Shown: one piece after another, positions 52,278 through 61,840 of the stretch | Layout: each line of letters starts with the position of its first letter | Position numbering within the stretch: position 1 is the stretch's first letter | Assembly: GCA_016124795.1 (NCBI GenBank) | Contig: WGNB01000024.1 | Span: 21,433-85,432 of the forward strand | Origin: Rhodopseudomonas sp. | GTDB lineage: Bacteria > Pseudomonadota > Alphaproteobacteria > Rhizobiales > Xanthobacteraceae | DNA length: 64,000 nt | Direction of reading: 5' to 3' | Notes under the pieces: model-generated | What the model was told of the DNA's origin: nothing | The model's database searches: none | The model's input: the letters and a program-made list of their open reading frames with translations, nothing else | Made by a program: the position numbers and the translations under genes

Positions 52278-53705
52278 ATGGACGACCGCACCCAGCCACC
52301 GCCGGAGCCTGACATCGAAGAGCCAACGCGCGGCCCCGCGTCACATAAGCCCATCATCGAAGGCCCGTGGCCACGGCCGGAGATCGGCGCGGATGGCGAG
52401 CCGATTTATGACCAGACCTATTTTCTCAAACTCGCCAAATGCGGCCGCGACATTTGGAACGCTTGGCGCGCTGCGCATGGCGCGAAAGACGGGATAATTT
52501 GGTGGGACAAAAAGAGCGGCTACGTCCGCGTGACTTTCGCCGGCGTCGATTTCACAGAGCGCGGCAATACCGTTGACTTCAGCGGCTTCGACTTCGGTCA
52601 TGGTGCGGATTTATCGGGCGCGAACTTCGGCTATGGCGCCCCCCTCTCCGGCGCAAGCTTCGGCCATGACGCCACCCTCTCCGGCGCACGCTTCGGCGAT
52701 TTCACCGACCTCTCCGGCGTAAGCCAAGACGCATGGGAAAAGCAACGCCGAGGAAGACTTAACGAAGCCCCGTTCAAAGACTGGTCGCAGGAGCGCAAGC
52801 ACGCATTCCTGCGCTGGCCCGCCAATGCTGCCAGCCGACCCGACAGGTTCTCATTCATTTCCTTTGCCGGCGCACGCTTTGAAGGCCGCGCCGACTTCAC
52901 CGGCCGCACCACCGGCGACGATGTCGATTTTACCTCGGTCCGGTTCGACCAGCCGCCGAAATTCGACAGCTTCGATGGATATGACCTCTATGGCGCGCGG
53001 ATCGGTTTTCACGGCCGCGGCTTGCGCCCATGGCCAAGAGCCAAGTGGCGATTATTTCGGGAAGGCTGGACCGCCAATAGCACTATCGGCAATCAACTCC
53101 GCCATCTGCGTAAACTCGCCGACGACAGCAAGAACCACGACCTCGAACGCGATCTCTATATCGAGGAACGCAAGGCCGAGCGCGGCATCTACCTCGTCAA
53201 ATATTGGCGAGAGCGCAACGTCGGCAAGCTGACGACGCATGTCGCCTGGATCGTCGTTATGGGCCTTTACGGACTGCTTGCCGACTACGGCCGCAGCTTC
53301 ATGCGGCCAGCCGCTTTGCTCATCGCCACCATCCTCATCGTCCACACCACGCTGTGGTTCGCGCTCGGGCCGAACCTGCCAACGTCGCTCGCGCCGCGCG
53401 CCGGCATCGCCCTGTCGCACATCACGGATTGGGTTAGACCCAATCTCTCCGGCTTTGGTCAAGCGGCGCGCGGCTATGCGCTCGCCCATGCCGTGCCGTT
53501 TCTCGGACCGCTGACGCTCGACAAGGACGCCCGAACCGTCCTGATCTGCCGGGGCGATGCCGCTTGCGTTAAAGCGTCCGCCAGCCAGACCGCGATCGTC
53601 ACGCCGTTCCGCCTGCAAGCGCTGACGCTGGTGCAAGGCTTCCTGTCGACATTGTGCTTCTTCTTCGCCGGCCTCGCCTTGCGCAATTTCTTCCGCGTCA
53701 AATAA
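52278..53705 (+). CDS. Pentapeptide-repeat-like protein with C-terminal membrane segments
   Basis: SGFDFGHGADLSGANFGYGAPLSGASFGHDATLSGARFGDFTDLSG; later WIVVMGLYGLLADYG, ALLIATILIVHTTLWFALG, LVQGFLSTLCFFFAGLAL. Confidence 0.8.
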   Translation: MDDRTQPPPEPDIEEPTRGPASHKPIIEGPWPRPEIGADGEPIYDQTYFLKLAKCGRDIWNAWRAAHGAKDGIIWWDKKSGYVRVTFAGVDFTERGNTVDFSGFDFGHGADLSGANFGYGAPLSGASFGHDATLSGARFGDFTDLSGVSQDAWEKQRRGRLNEAPFKDWSQERKHAFLRWPANAASRPDRFSFISFAGARFEGRADFTGRTTGDDVDFTSVRFDQPPKFDSFDGYDLYGARIGFHGRGLRPWPRAKWRLFREGWTANSTIGNQLRHLRKLADDSKNHDLERDLYIEERKAERGIYLVKYWRERNVGKLTTHVAWIVVMGLYGLLADYGRSFMRPAALLIATILIVHTTLWFALGPNLPTSLAPRAGIALSHITDWVRPNLSGFGQAARGYALAHAVPFLGPLTLDKDARTVLICRGDAACVKASASQTAIVTPFRLQALTLVQGFLSTLCFFFAGLALRNFFRVK

Positions 53706-53718
53706 GCCGGGAGCACCG

Positions 53719-54768
53719 ATGCCGCCTGCCGCAACCCTGGAAGCAGCGCCGCCGCTGCCCGCCATCGACGAAACCGGCACGCTCGGCGTCTGCCAGCTCA
53801 AGCGTTACTGGGCGCGGATGATCGCGGCGCGCCACGGCGCGCGGCAGCCCTTCGACCTTGTCGAGCGGCAACGCAACTTCCTGCTGATCTATGCCATCGG
53901 GCTCGGCCTCGAACAGGCGGCGCGTTATTTCAATCGCGACGATCCGGACCTTGGCGACTTCGAAACCTGGATCGTCGCCACCACCGGCGGCATCGCGCCG
54001 GACCGCGTCGCACGGCTCAACGCCGCGCTCACCGGCGCGCCCCCGCCCGAGGCCGCCGCGCGCCAGATCGCCGCCATCGAGGCCGCGCCGCCGGTATTGA
54101 GCGCCGACGATCTCGCCTTCTGGCATGAGCATGGCTACGTCGTGCTGCATGACGCGGTGCCGCGCGACTCGCTGGCCGCAGCCGCGCGCGCGGTCTGGGA
54201 TTATGCCGGGGCGAGCCCCGACGATCCCGGCACCTGGCATCGCCCCAACGACCACGGCATCATGGTGCAGCAATTCCAGCATCCGGCCTTCGAGGCGAAC
54301 CGCCGCAGCCCGCGCCTGCATAAAGCCTTCGCGCAATTGTGGGGCCATGCCGATTTGTGGACCACCACCGACCGCGTCGGCTTCAACCCGCCGGTGACGC
54401 CCGACGCGCCCTATCGCGGCCACGCGCTGCATTGGGACGTCAGCCTGAAAACGCCGATCCCCTTCGGCACGCAGGGCGTTCTCTATCTGGAAGACACCGC
54501 GCCCGAACAGGGCGCTTTCACCGCCGTGCCGGGCTTTCAGCGCTGGGGCGAGGACTGGCTCAGGAGCCTGCCGCCCGGCGCGAACCCGCGCGACGCCGAT
54601 CTTCATGCGCTCGGCGCGACGCCGATCGGCGGCCGGGCCGGCGATCTCATCATCTGGCACCACGCGCTGCCGCATGGCGCGAGCCCGAACACCGCCGGAC
54701 GCCCCCGGCTGGTGCAATACATCAACATGTTTCCGGCTTATCCGCCGGAACAGGCGGAATGGATCTAG
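53719..54768 (+). CDS. Phytanoyl-CoA dioxygenase (PhyH) family protein
   Basis: DLAFWHEHGYVVLHDAVPRD; HWDVSLKTPIPFGTQGVLYLEDTAPEQGAFTAVPGF; LIIWHHALPHGASPNTAGRPRLVQYI. Confidence 0.88.
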   Translation: MPPAATLEAAPPLPAIDETGTLGVCQLKRYWARMIAARHGARQPFDLVERQRNFLLIYAIGLGLEQAARYFNRDDPDLGDFETWIVATTGGIAPDRVARLNAALTGAPPPEAAARQIAAIEAAPPVLSADDLAFWHEHGYVVLHDAVPRDSLAAAARAVWDYAGASPDDPGTWHRPNDHGIMVQQFQHPAFEANRRSPRLHKAFAQLWGHADLWTTTDRVGFNPPVTPDAPYRGHALHWDVSLKTPIPFGTQGVLYLEDTAPEQGAFTAVPGFQRWGEDWLRSLPPGANPRDADLHALGATPIGGRAGDLIIWHHALPHGASPNTAGRPRLVQYINMFPAYPPEQAEWI

Positions 54769-55334
54769 CGGCCGCGCGCCGCCAGCGGCAGATCGCCGAA
54801 CAAGGTCGGCCCGCCGGGCTGCGCGCCCTCGATGGTCAGCAAGGTCAGCTTGGTCGCCACGCCGCCCGGCGCGGAGAAGCCGCCGGACTTGCCGCTCGCC
54901 GCCAGCACACGATGACACGGCATCACGATCGGACACGGGTTCTGCCCCATCGCCACGCCGACCGCGCGCGCCAGCGATTTGTCGCCAAGCTTCTCGGCGA
55001 CCTCGCCATAGGTCAGCGTCTGACCGGGCGGGATTTGCCGAACGATCTTGTAAACACGCGCGTTGAAGTCCGGCGTCTCGCTGTTGTCGATAGCGATGTC
55101 GATCAGGTCGCGGCGCTCGCCGGCGAGCAAGGCCTTGATGCCGTCGATGGCCGCCCGCGCGAACGGCGATGGCGACGCTTCATGCGCCGCCGGAAACCGC
55201 TGCCGCAGGCGCGCCCGTGTCGCGTGTTCGTCGCCTTCCGGCATTTGCACGCCGATCAGGCCGCGCTCGTTCCAGGCGATGCCGCAAGGGCCGATCGCGG
55301 TATCGAACACGGTGAAGTTCTGTTCCGTCATCAT
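54765..55334 (-). CDS. ogt: Methylated-DNA--[protein]-cysteine S-methyltransferase
   Basis: Active-site PCHRV (GQNPCPIVMPCHRVLAASGKSGGFS). Confidence 0.92.
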   Translation of the reverse strand: MMTEQNFTVFDTAIGPCGIAWNERGLIGVQMPEGDEHATRARLRQRFPAAHEASPSPFARAAIDGIKALLAGERRDLIDIAIDNSETPDFNARVYKIVRQIPPGQTLTYGEVAEKLGDKSLARAVGVAMGQNPCPIVMPCHRVLAASGKSGGFSAPGGVATKLTLLTIEGAQPGGPTLFGDLPLAARGR

Positions 55335-55356
55335 GCGATGAACATATGAACGCGGA

Positions 55357-55815
55357 TCAAACCGCTCCACCCGATTCCTGATCGGCCTTCATGGCGATCC
55401 GCAACGGCTTGGGGATCGGTTTGGCGCGCCCGCCCGAGACGAACGCCACCTGCACATGCGCCTCGACCAGCAGTTCCTCGCCGCGCATCACTTTCTGATG
55501 CAAGGTAATCGACGCGCCCTTGACCTCCTCCGGCCGGGTATAGAGATCGAGCAGGTCGTCCATATGCGCCGGCCGCTTGAAGTCGATCTTCATCTGCCGC
55601 ACCACGAAGGCAAAGCCGGGCGCTTCCTTCTCGGCCTGTTCGAACATCGCACGATGGTCGGCGCCCAGAAGCCTGAGATAATTGGTCCGTCCGCGCTCCA
55701 TGAAACGCAGGTAACTGGCGTGATAGACCACGCCGGAGAAATCGGTGTCTTCGTAATAGACCCGGATCTGCTGATGATGCAGGCCGTCGGTGATGGTGCC
55801 GTCGAGATGAGTCAT
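55357..55815 (-). CDS. ybgC: Tol-Pal-associated acyl-CoA thioesterase
   Basis: QIRVYYEDTDFSGVVYHASYLRFMERGRTNYLR hotdog motif. Confidence 0.94.
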   Translation of the reverse strand: MTHLDGTITDGLHHQQIRVYYEDTDFSGVVYHASYLRFMERGRTNYLRLLGADHRAMFEQAEKEAPGFAFVVRQMKIDFKRPAHMDDLLDLYTRPEEVKGASITLHQKVMRGEELLVEAHVQVAFVSGGRAKPIPKPLRIAMKADQESGGAV

Positions 55816-55853
55816 GCGGTTCTCATTTTTGTCGTAGCGAAGCGGCGGCACGG

Positions 55854-56144
55854 TCAGGGCCGGAATTCCTTGTCAATATCCATGCGACCGTCGATGATCC
55901 GGATCACGACGATTTCATCGTCACCAATTGAATAAAAGATGAGATGAGTCCCGGCCAGGGCGCTGCGAAGATTTTCAGCCAATTCCGATCGCTCACGGCC
56001 CATAAAGGGAAACAGCGAAAGCTGGCATAACCGCGCATCAATGTCGTTAAGGGAATTTTCCGCCGCTGCCGGATTGCGCTCCATCAAATAGCGGTAGATT
56101 TCCACCAAATCAGCCCGCGCTTTGCCCGAAATGCGAATCTTCAT
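55854..56144 (-). CDS. RelE/ParE-family toxin
   Basis: MKIRISGKARADLVEIYRYLMERNPAAAENSLNDIDARLCQLSLFPFMGRERSEL...HLIFYSIGDDEIVVIRIIDGRMD. Confidence 0.9.
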   Translation of the reverse strand: MKIRISGKARADLVEIYRYLMERNPAAAENSLNDIDARLCQLSLFPFMGRERSELAENLRSALAGTHLIFYSIGDDEIVVIRIIDGRMDIDKEFRP

Positions 56145-56150
56145 GTGACT

Positions 56151-56372
56151 TCATTCGGACGGAAGTCGAGCCTCGCGCAAAAACTCCTCGAAATTCCAGT
56201 CGGTCACATTGCCAGCGTCAACATCTGCAATGCCTTCATCGATCATTCGCTTGAGTACGCGGTACTTCTCCGCCTGCTCCAAAATATACGCAACCATGGG
56301 CTCGCGCAGCGGCTCCGGAAGAAGATTGAGTGCTTCAGCGGCTCTTTCGGTGGTCGTTTTCATAGCTGCCAT
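56151..56372 (-). CDS. Antitoxin-like protein paired with ParE-type toxin
   Basis: MAAMKTTTERAAEALNLLPEPLREPMVAYILEQAEKYRVLKRMIDEGIADVDAGNVTDWNFEEFLREAR; 6 bp upstream of toxin. Confidence 0.75.
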   Translation of the reverse strand: MAAMKTTTERAAEALNLLPEPLREPMVAYILEQAEKYRVLKRMIDEGIADVDAGNVTDWNFEEFLREARLPSE

Positions 56373-56394
56373 TTTAGCACAATTCCATAAACCG

Positions 56395-57453
56395 TTAATC
56401 GGTTTCTTCCCCGCCAAACAAGCCGAACTGACTGGCGTCGCGCTGCGGTTCCGCCATGCCGAGATGTCTGAACGCGGCGCCGGTGAGCAAACGGCCGCGC
56501 GGCGTGCGCTGAATGAAACCCTTTTGAATGAGATAAGGCTCGATGATGTCCTCGAGCGCGTCGCGTGGTTCCGACAAGCCCGCGGCGATGGTTTCGATCC
56601 CCACCGGGCCGCCGCCGTAATTCTCCGCGATCATGCGCAGATAGCGCCGGTCCATGGCGTCGAGCCCGCTGGCGTCGACTTCGAGCTGTTGCAAAGCCCG
56701 GTCGGCGATGGCGCGATCGACCGCCTTGTCGCCATCGCCTTTTAAGGAATCGACATGGGCGAAATCGCGCACCCGGCGCAGCAGCCGGCCGGCGATACGC
56801 GGCGTGCCGCGCGCCCGCCGCGCCACTTCATTGGCGCCATCCGGCGTCATGGCGAGCCCAAGCACGCGCGCGCCGCGCGACACGATCAGTTCGAGCTCGG
56901 CCTCGGTATAGAAATTCAGCCGCACCGGAATGCCGAAGCGGTCACGCAGCGGATTGGTCAACAGCCCGGCGCGCGTCGTGGCGCCGACCAGCGTGAACGG
57001 CGCCAGTTCGATCTTCACCGAGCGCGCCGCCGGCCCCTCGCCGATGATGAGGTCGAGCTGGAAATCCTCCATCGCCGGATAGAGGATTTCCTCGACGTGC
57101 GGATTGAGGCGATGGATTTCGTCGATGAACAAAACATCGCGCGGTTCGAGATTGGTCAAGAGCGCGGCGAGATCGCCGGCCTTGGCGATCACCGGGCCGG
57201 ACGTGGCGCGGAAATTGACGCCGAGTTCGCGCGCCACGATCTGCGCCAGCGTGGTCTTGCCCAAACCCGGCGGGCCGACGAACAGCACATGGTCGAGCGC
57301 TTCCTGCCGCGCCTTGGCGGCCTCGATGAACACCGACAGGTTGGCGCGCGCCTTTTCCTGACCGATGAACTCGGCGAGTTTCTGCGGACGCAAACTGGCA
57401 TCGACGTCGTCGTCGCGTTTGTCGCCGGCCACCAGACGTGGATTCGAACTCAC
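56395..57453 (-). CDS. ruvB: Holliday junction branch migration helicase RuvB
   Basis: [32 protein letters not shown]. Confidence 0.98.
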   Translation of the reverse strand: MSSNPRLVAGDKRDDDVDASLRPQKLAEFIGQEKARANLSVFIEAAKARQEALDHVLFVGPPGLGKTTLAQIVARELGVNFRATSGPVIAKAGDLAALLTNLEPRDVLFIDEIHRLNPHVEEILYPAMEDFQLDLIIGEGPAARSVKIELAPFTLVGATTRAGLLTNPLRDRFGIPVRLNFYTEAELELIVSRGARVLGLAMTPDGANEVARRARGTPRIAGRLLRRVRDFAHVDSLKGDGDKAVDRAIADRALQQLEVDASGLDAMDRRYLRMIAENYGGGPVGIETIAAGLSEPRDALEDIIEPYLIQKGFIQRTPRGRLLTGAAFRHLGMAEPQRDASQFGLFGGEETD

Positions 57454-57872
57454 GTCATCCCTCGCCGATATTTATTCGGCAACAACTCGCCGATGGTCGT
57501 GACCTCGGGTCCTTTATTGCCGTTCGGCACGATCACCCGCGCCTTGGCGTCGTAATCGTGAATGAGTTCGCGACAGGTGCCGCAAGGGCTCACCACCGCG
57601 ATGTCGCCGGCTTCGCCCGGTTTCGGATGCCGCACCGCGACGATGGTCTCGATGCCCTGATCGCCTTTGTCGGTCAGCGCGGTGCCGATGCAGATCGCCT
57701 CGGCGCAGATCGCGCCGCGCCCGACATAAGCATCGAGATTGACGCCAACGATCAAGCGGCCGTCGCGCGTGCGCATCGCCGCGCCGACTTCCTGCCAGTC
57801 GTTGCGATAGCGCGCCTTGATCGCCTTGGTGGCGGCGTCGATCAATTCCTGGTCTTTGTCGGTCAATTTCAT
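57450..57872 (-). CDS. Cytidine deaminase-like protein
   Basis: [14 protein letters not shown]...[15 protein letters not shown] zinc-binding deaminase motifs. Confidence 0.88.
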   Translation of the reverse strand: MKLTDKDQELIDAATKAIKARYRNDWQEVGAAMRTRDGRLIVGVNLDAYVGRGAICAEAICIGTALTDKGDQGIETIVAVRHPKPGEAGDIAVVSPCGTCRELIHDYDAKARVIVPNGNKGPEVTTIGELLPNKYRRGMT

Positions 57873-57928
57873 GCGTTACGCCGTCGTTGTTTTCAGCATC
57901 GATCGATCCGAATGCCTTGCGGCCATCG

Positions 57929-58034
57929 TCCTCTCCCCCCTTGTGGGGGAGAGACAGAGAGGGGGGTAATCGCGATATGACGTGCCTCGCCATTACCCCC
58001 CTCCCCAACCCTCCCCCACAAGGGGGGAGGGAGT
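57929..58034. repeat. C/G-tract inverted repeat (ccccccttgtgggggag...ctcccccacaagggggg)
   Basis: Direct inspection; lies between cytidine deaminase and ruvA. Confidence 0.7.
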
Positions 58035-58041
58035 AAGAGAG

Positions 58042-58659
58042 TCACTTCGCCAGTTCCTTCAGTCCCTGCCGGATCAGCGTCTGCACGTCGGCGCCCTCGC
58101 CCGCGCTGCGCGCCGCCGCGGCAATCGCGGCCGCCGCCTGCGGCTGACCGTAACCGAGATTGACCAAGGCCGACACCGCGTCGCTCACCGGCTTGGGCGC
58201 GCGCTTGTCGTCGAGCGCGCCGGCCAGATGCGCCGCGCCGGCATCGACATCGGCGAAGGCCGGCACCTTGTCCTTCAGCTCGGTGACGATGCGCTCGGCG
58301 ACTTTGGCGCCGACGCCGGGCGAGCGCGACACCGCCGCCTTGTCGCGCAGCGCAATCGCATTGGCGAGTTCCGGCACCTTCAACGTCGACAGCACCGACA
58401 GCGCCACCTTGGCGCCGACGCCCTGCACCGTCTGCAACAGCCGGAACCATTCGCGTTCGGCATCCGATGCAAAGCCGAACAGTTTGATCTGGTCCTCGCG
58501 GACATAAGTTTCAATCGACAGCGTCGCCGCCTCGCCCGGCGCCGGCAGCAAGGTCAGCGTGCGCGCCGAACAATGCACCTGATAACCGACGCCCTGCACG
58601 TCGAGGATCAGATAGTCCTCGCCGTAGGAATCGACGATGCCCTTGAGTTTGCCGATCAT
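58042..58659 (-). CDS. ruvA: Holliday junction DNA helicase RuvA
   Basis: [31 protein letters not shown]. Confidence 0.97.
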   Translation of the reverse strand: MIGKLKGIVDSYGEDYLILDVQGVGYQVHCSARTLTLLPAPGEAATLSIETYVREDQIKLFGFASDAEREWFRLLQTVQGVGAKVALSVLSTLKVPELANAIALRDKAAVSRSPGVGAKVAERIVTELKDKVPAFADVDAGAAHLAGALDDKRAPKPVSDAVSALVNLGYGQPQAAAAIAAAARSAGEGADVQTLIRQGLKELAK

Positions 58660-58680
58660 GGGCGCGACGGCCTCTCTGGT

Positions 58681-58790
58681 GTCATTCCGGGGCGCGCGGG
58701 AAGCGCGAACCCGGAATCCAGATCAGCAACGAGCATCAGTTTCCTGTCTGGATTCCGGGTTCGCTCGCTGTGCTCGCGCCCCGGAATGAC
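58681..58790. repeat. Palindromic intergenic repeat, copy 2
   Basis: gtcattccggggcgcgc...cgaacccggaatccag...tctggattccgggttcgc...gcgccccggaatgac. Confidence 0.9.
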
Positions 58791-58807
58791 GAACGAAAAA
58801 CCCCAAC

Positions 58808-59317
58808 TCATGACACCGCCACCTTCAACGCCACGCTCGCCCGATGATGCGCGTGACAGATCGCGATCGCCAGCGCGTCGGCGGCGTCCTCGCTCTTCGG
58901 GTCGGCCTTGGGCAGCAGCACGCCGATCATCATCCGGATCTGCGCCTTCTCGGCGTGGCCCGCGCCGACCACCGTTTTCTTGACCAGGTTGGGCGCGTAT
59001 TCGGCGACCGACAGGCCGGCCCGCGACGGCACCAGCATGGCGATGCCGCGCGCCTGGCCGAGCTTCAGGGTCGAGGCGCCGTTGCCGTTGACGAAGGTGT
59101 TTTCGACCGCCGCCTCGTGCGGCGCGTATTGCTCGATCACCGCGATCAGCCCGTCATGGATGGCGACCAGCCGCGCGCCGAGGCCGGCGCGCTCCGAGGT
59201 TTCCACCGAGCCGCAGGCGACGTGAATAAGCCGGTTGCCGTCGCTCTCGATCAGGCCCCAGCCGGTGCGGCGGAGGCCGGGATCGATGCCGAGAATGCGA
59301 ATCGCCGGGCGGGTCAT
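58808..59317 (-). CDS. ruvC: Crossover junction endodeoxyribonuclease RuvC
   Basis: [56 protein letters not shown]. Confidence 0.97.
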   Translation of the reverse strand: MTRPAIRILGIDPGLRRTGWGLIESDGNRLIHVACGSVETSERAGLGARLVAIHDGLIAVIEQYAPHEAAVENTFVNGNGASTLKLGQARGIAMLVPSRAGLSVAEYAPNLVKKTVVGAGHAEKAQIRMMIGVLLPKADPKSEDAADALAIAICHAHHRASVALKVAVS

Positions 59318-59405
59318 GCCCGTTCATAACCCCACCCGGGTTAACGGGCTAGAACAGATCGTGACCGACCTGGGGACCGGCGACCGAGATCGACATATTC
59401 TTCTC

Positions 59406-59510
59406 GTCATTCCGGGGCGCGCGTGAAACGCGCGAACCCGGAATCCAGCCGCAAATGCCAAGTCCGTTTCTGGATTCCGGGTCCGGCCCTAAGGGCCGTC
59501 CCGGAATGAC
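59406..59510. repeat. Palindromic intergenic repeat, copy 3
   Basis: gtcattccggggcgcgcg...cgcgaacccggaatccag...tctggattccgggtccgg...gtcccggaatgac. Confidence 0.9.
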
Positions 59511-59515
59511 AGACC

Positions 59516-60262
59516 TTACGCGCTCATCTTCGCCATCAGGGCGTCCGACAATTCGAAATTGGCGGTGACGTTCTGCACGTCGTCGTTGTCGTCGAGCGCT
59601 TCGATCAGCTTGAGGATCTTCTCGCCCGACTCGTCGTCGACCGCGACGGTGTTCTGCGGCTTCCAGGTCAGCGCCGATTTGCGCGGCTCGCCGAATTTGG
59701 CTTCCAGCGCCTTGCTGACTTCGGCGAGGTCGTCGGCCGAGGTAGTGATCTGGTGGCCGTTCTCGTCCGACACCACGTCCTCGGCGCCGGCCTCGATGGC
59801 GGCTTCCAGCATGGCGTCGGCGTCGGCGACCTTGGTGTCGTATTCGATCTGGCCGATGCGGTCGAACATGAAGGACACCGAACCGGTGGTGCCGAGATTG
59901 CCGCCGGCCTTGGTGAAGATCGAGCGGACTTCGCCGGCGGTGCGGTTGTGGTTGTCGGTCAGGGCCTCGACGATGACGGCGACGCCGCCGGGCGCGTAAC
60001 CCTCGTAGCGCATCTCGTCATAGTTCTCGGTGTCGGAACCCGACGCCTTCTTGATGGCGCGCTCGATATTGTCCTTCGGCATGTTTTCCGCGCGCGCCGC
60101 CAGAATGGCGGCCCGCAGGCGCGGATTGAAGGCCGGATCGGGCATGCCCAGCTTGGCCGACACGGTGATTTCGCGGGCCAGCTTGGCGAACACCTTGGAG
60201 CGGACTTTGTCCTGCTTGCCCTTGCGGTGCATGATGTTTTTGAATTGGGAATGACCGGCCAT
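59516..60262 (-). CDS. yebC: YebC/PmpR family transcriptional/translation regulator
   Basis: [39 protein letters not shown]. Confidence 0.97.
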   Translation of the reverse strand: MAGHSQFKNIMHRKGKQDKVRSKVFAKLAREITVSAKLGMPDPAFNPRLRAAILAARAENMPKDNIERAIKKASGSDTENYDEMRYEGYAPGGVAVIVEALTDNHNRTAGEVRSIFTKAGGNLGTTGSVSFMFDRIGQIEYDTKVADADAMLEAAIEAGAEDVVSDENGHQITTSADDLAEVSKALEAKFGEPRKSALTWKPQNTVAVDDESGEKILKLIEALDDNDDVQNVTANFELSDALMAKMSA

Positions 60263-60355
60263 GGCTCGCTCTTCGACTCGTTTTTGCGCGGATTCAGGGG
60301 CAACGGCGGGGTTATAGGCCGCCGATTCGAGAAAATAAACTGGTCGCCGCGCCGG

Positions 60356-61174
60356 CTACCAGAAGGCCGGCGTCGCCTGTTCCAGGAGGCCGCCGAGCCG
60401 GACCGCGCCGACCTTGACCGCCAGCCCGGTTTTGACGTCGGTCTCGACCGCGACGCCGCACAGGGTCGCCGGGCCGGAGGCCGCCTCGAATTTCGAGCCC
60501 GGCAGCTTGCGCAGGAAGCGGCTCAGGGGCTCGTCCTTGACCATACCGATCACCGAATCGAAATCGCCGGTCATGCCGGCGTCGGTCTGAAACGCGGTGC
60601 CGCCCGGCATGATGCGATGGTCCGAGGTCGGCACATGGGTATGGGTGCCGACCACCAGCGAGGCGCGGCCGTCGCAGAAATAGCCCATCGCCTGCTTCTC
60701 GCTGGTCGCCTCGCAATGCATGTCGACCACCACGGCATCGGTCGCCTCGCCGAGCGGACAGGCGGCCAGTTCGCGCTCGACGCCGGCGAAGGGATCGTCC
60801 ATCGCGTCCATGTAGACGCGGCCCATCGCGTTGATGACCAGAGCACGCTGGCCGTTCTTGGCCTCGACCAGAGCGGCGCCGCGGCCGGGCGTGCCCTTGG
60901 GGTAATTGACCGGGCGGACCAGACGCGGCGCGCGCTCGATGAACACCAAGGCCTCGCGCTGGTCCCAACTGTGATTGCCGAGCGTGATGGCGTCGGCGCC
61001 GGCATCGACCAGCTCGTTATAGATCGTCTCGGTAATGCCGAAGCCGCCGGCGGCGTTCTCGCCATTGATGACGACGAGATCGAGCTTCCAGTCCTTGATC
61101 AGGCCGGGCAGCCGGTCGTTGACCACGGCGCGGCCGGCGCGGCCGAGAATATCGCCAATAAAGAGAATGCGCAT
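60356..61174 (-). CDS. TIGR00282-type (YmdB-like) metallophosphoesterase
   Basis: MRILFIGDILGRAGRAVVNDRLP; GNHSWDQRE; GTHTHVPTSDHRIMPGGTAFQTDAGMTG. Confidence 0.92.
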   Translation of the reverse strand: MRILFIGDILGRAGRAVVNDRLPGLIKDWKLDLVVINGENAAGGFGITETIYNELVDAGADAITLGNHSWDQREALVFIERAPRLVRPVNYPKGTPGRGAALVEAKNGQRALVINAMGRVYMDAMDDPFAGVERELAACPLGEATDAVVVDMHCEATSEKQAMGYFCDGRASLVVGTHTHVPTSDHRIMPGGTAFQTDAGMTGDFDSVIGMVKDEPLSRFLRKLPGSKFEAASGPATLCGVAVETDVKTGLAVKVGAVRLGGLLEQATPAFW

Positions 61175-61187
61175 AACGAGAAATTAC

Positions 61188-61790
61188 CTACCGACAGTCG
61201 ATCGCTTCGTTTTCCGTTAGCACGAAGTCGAGGCGCTCGTCGTGCGCCATTGCCGGCACAGTGGCAATTTCCTGCATCGCGAAGGCGATGCCGATGGCGG
61301 TCATGGTCTTCTTCGCCCGCAACGCATGGATGGTCATGTCGTAATAGCCGGCGCCATAGCCGATGCGATGGCCGGCGCGGTCGAAACAGGCGAGCGGTAC
61401 GATAAGAAGGTCGGGCGCGACTTCCGGCGATTCCGGCAAGGGTTCGCGAATGCCCCACTGCCCGGCCTTGAAGGCATCGCCGATGGTCCAGGCGCGCATG
61501 ATCAGCGGATGCCCGCGCCCGGCGATGCAGGGCAGCGCCAGTTGCGCGCCCTCGCCCGCGAGCTTGCGCATGAGCGGCAGCGGATTGATTTCGGACTTCA
61601 TCGGCATGAAGCCGGCGACGATCATGCCGGGCTTGATTGGAACCGGCAGCCCGCGCGCGGCAATCGTCTCGGCCGCCTGCTGACGTTCCGCCGCCGGCAT
61701 CGCATCGCGCAAGGCGAGCGTGGCGGTGCGGAGCGCGGGTTTGGAGGCGACAGCTTCTGAAGTAAGTGGCGGCATCAATCTCAATTCCAA
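61188..61790 (-). CDS. 5-formyltetrahydrofolate cyclo-ligase
   Basis: LRTATLALRDAMPAAER..., MPMKSEINPLPLM, GRGHPLIMRAW, DRAGHRIGYGAGYYD. Confidence 0.92.
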   Translation of the reverse strand: MELRLMPPLTSEAVASKPALRTATLALRDAMPAAERQQAAETIAARGLPVPIKPGMIVAGFMPMKSEINPLPLMRKLAGEGAQLALPCIAGRGHPLIMRAWTIGDAFKAGQWGIREPLPESPEVAPDLLIVPLACFDRAGHRIGYGAGYYDMTIHALRAKKTMTAIGIAFAMQEIATVPAMAHDERLDFVLTENEAIDCR

Positions 61791-61840
61791 ATAAAATAAG
61801 CGGTAACGAACAGGCTACCGACGCAGTTAGGCCAGAACAA

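Noticed and set aside
52590-52725. 33-bp repeats considered as a CRISPR-like or VNTR array
   Set aside because: In-frame 11-residue protein repeats within a long ORF; no unique spacers
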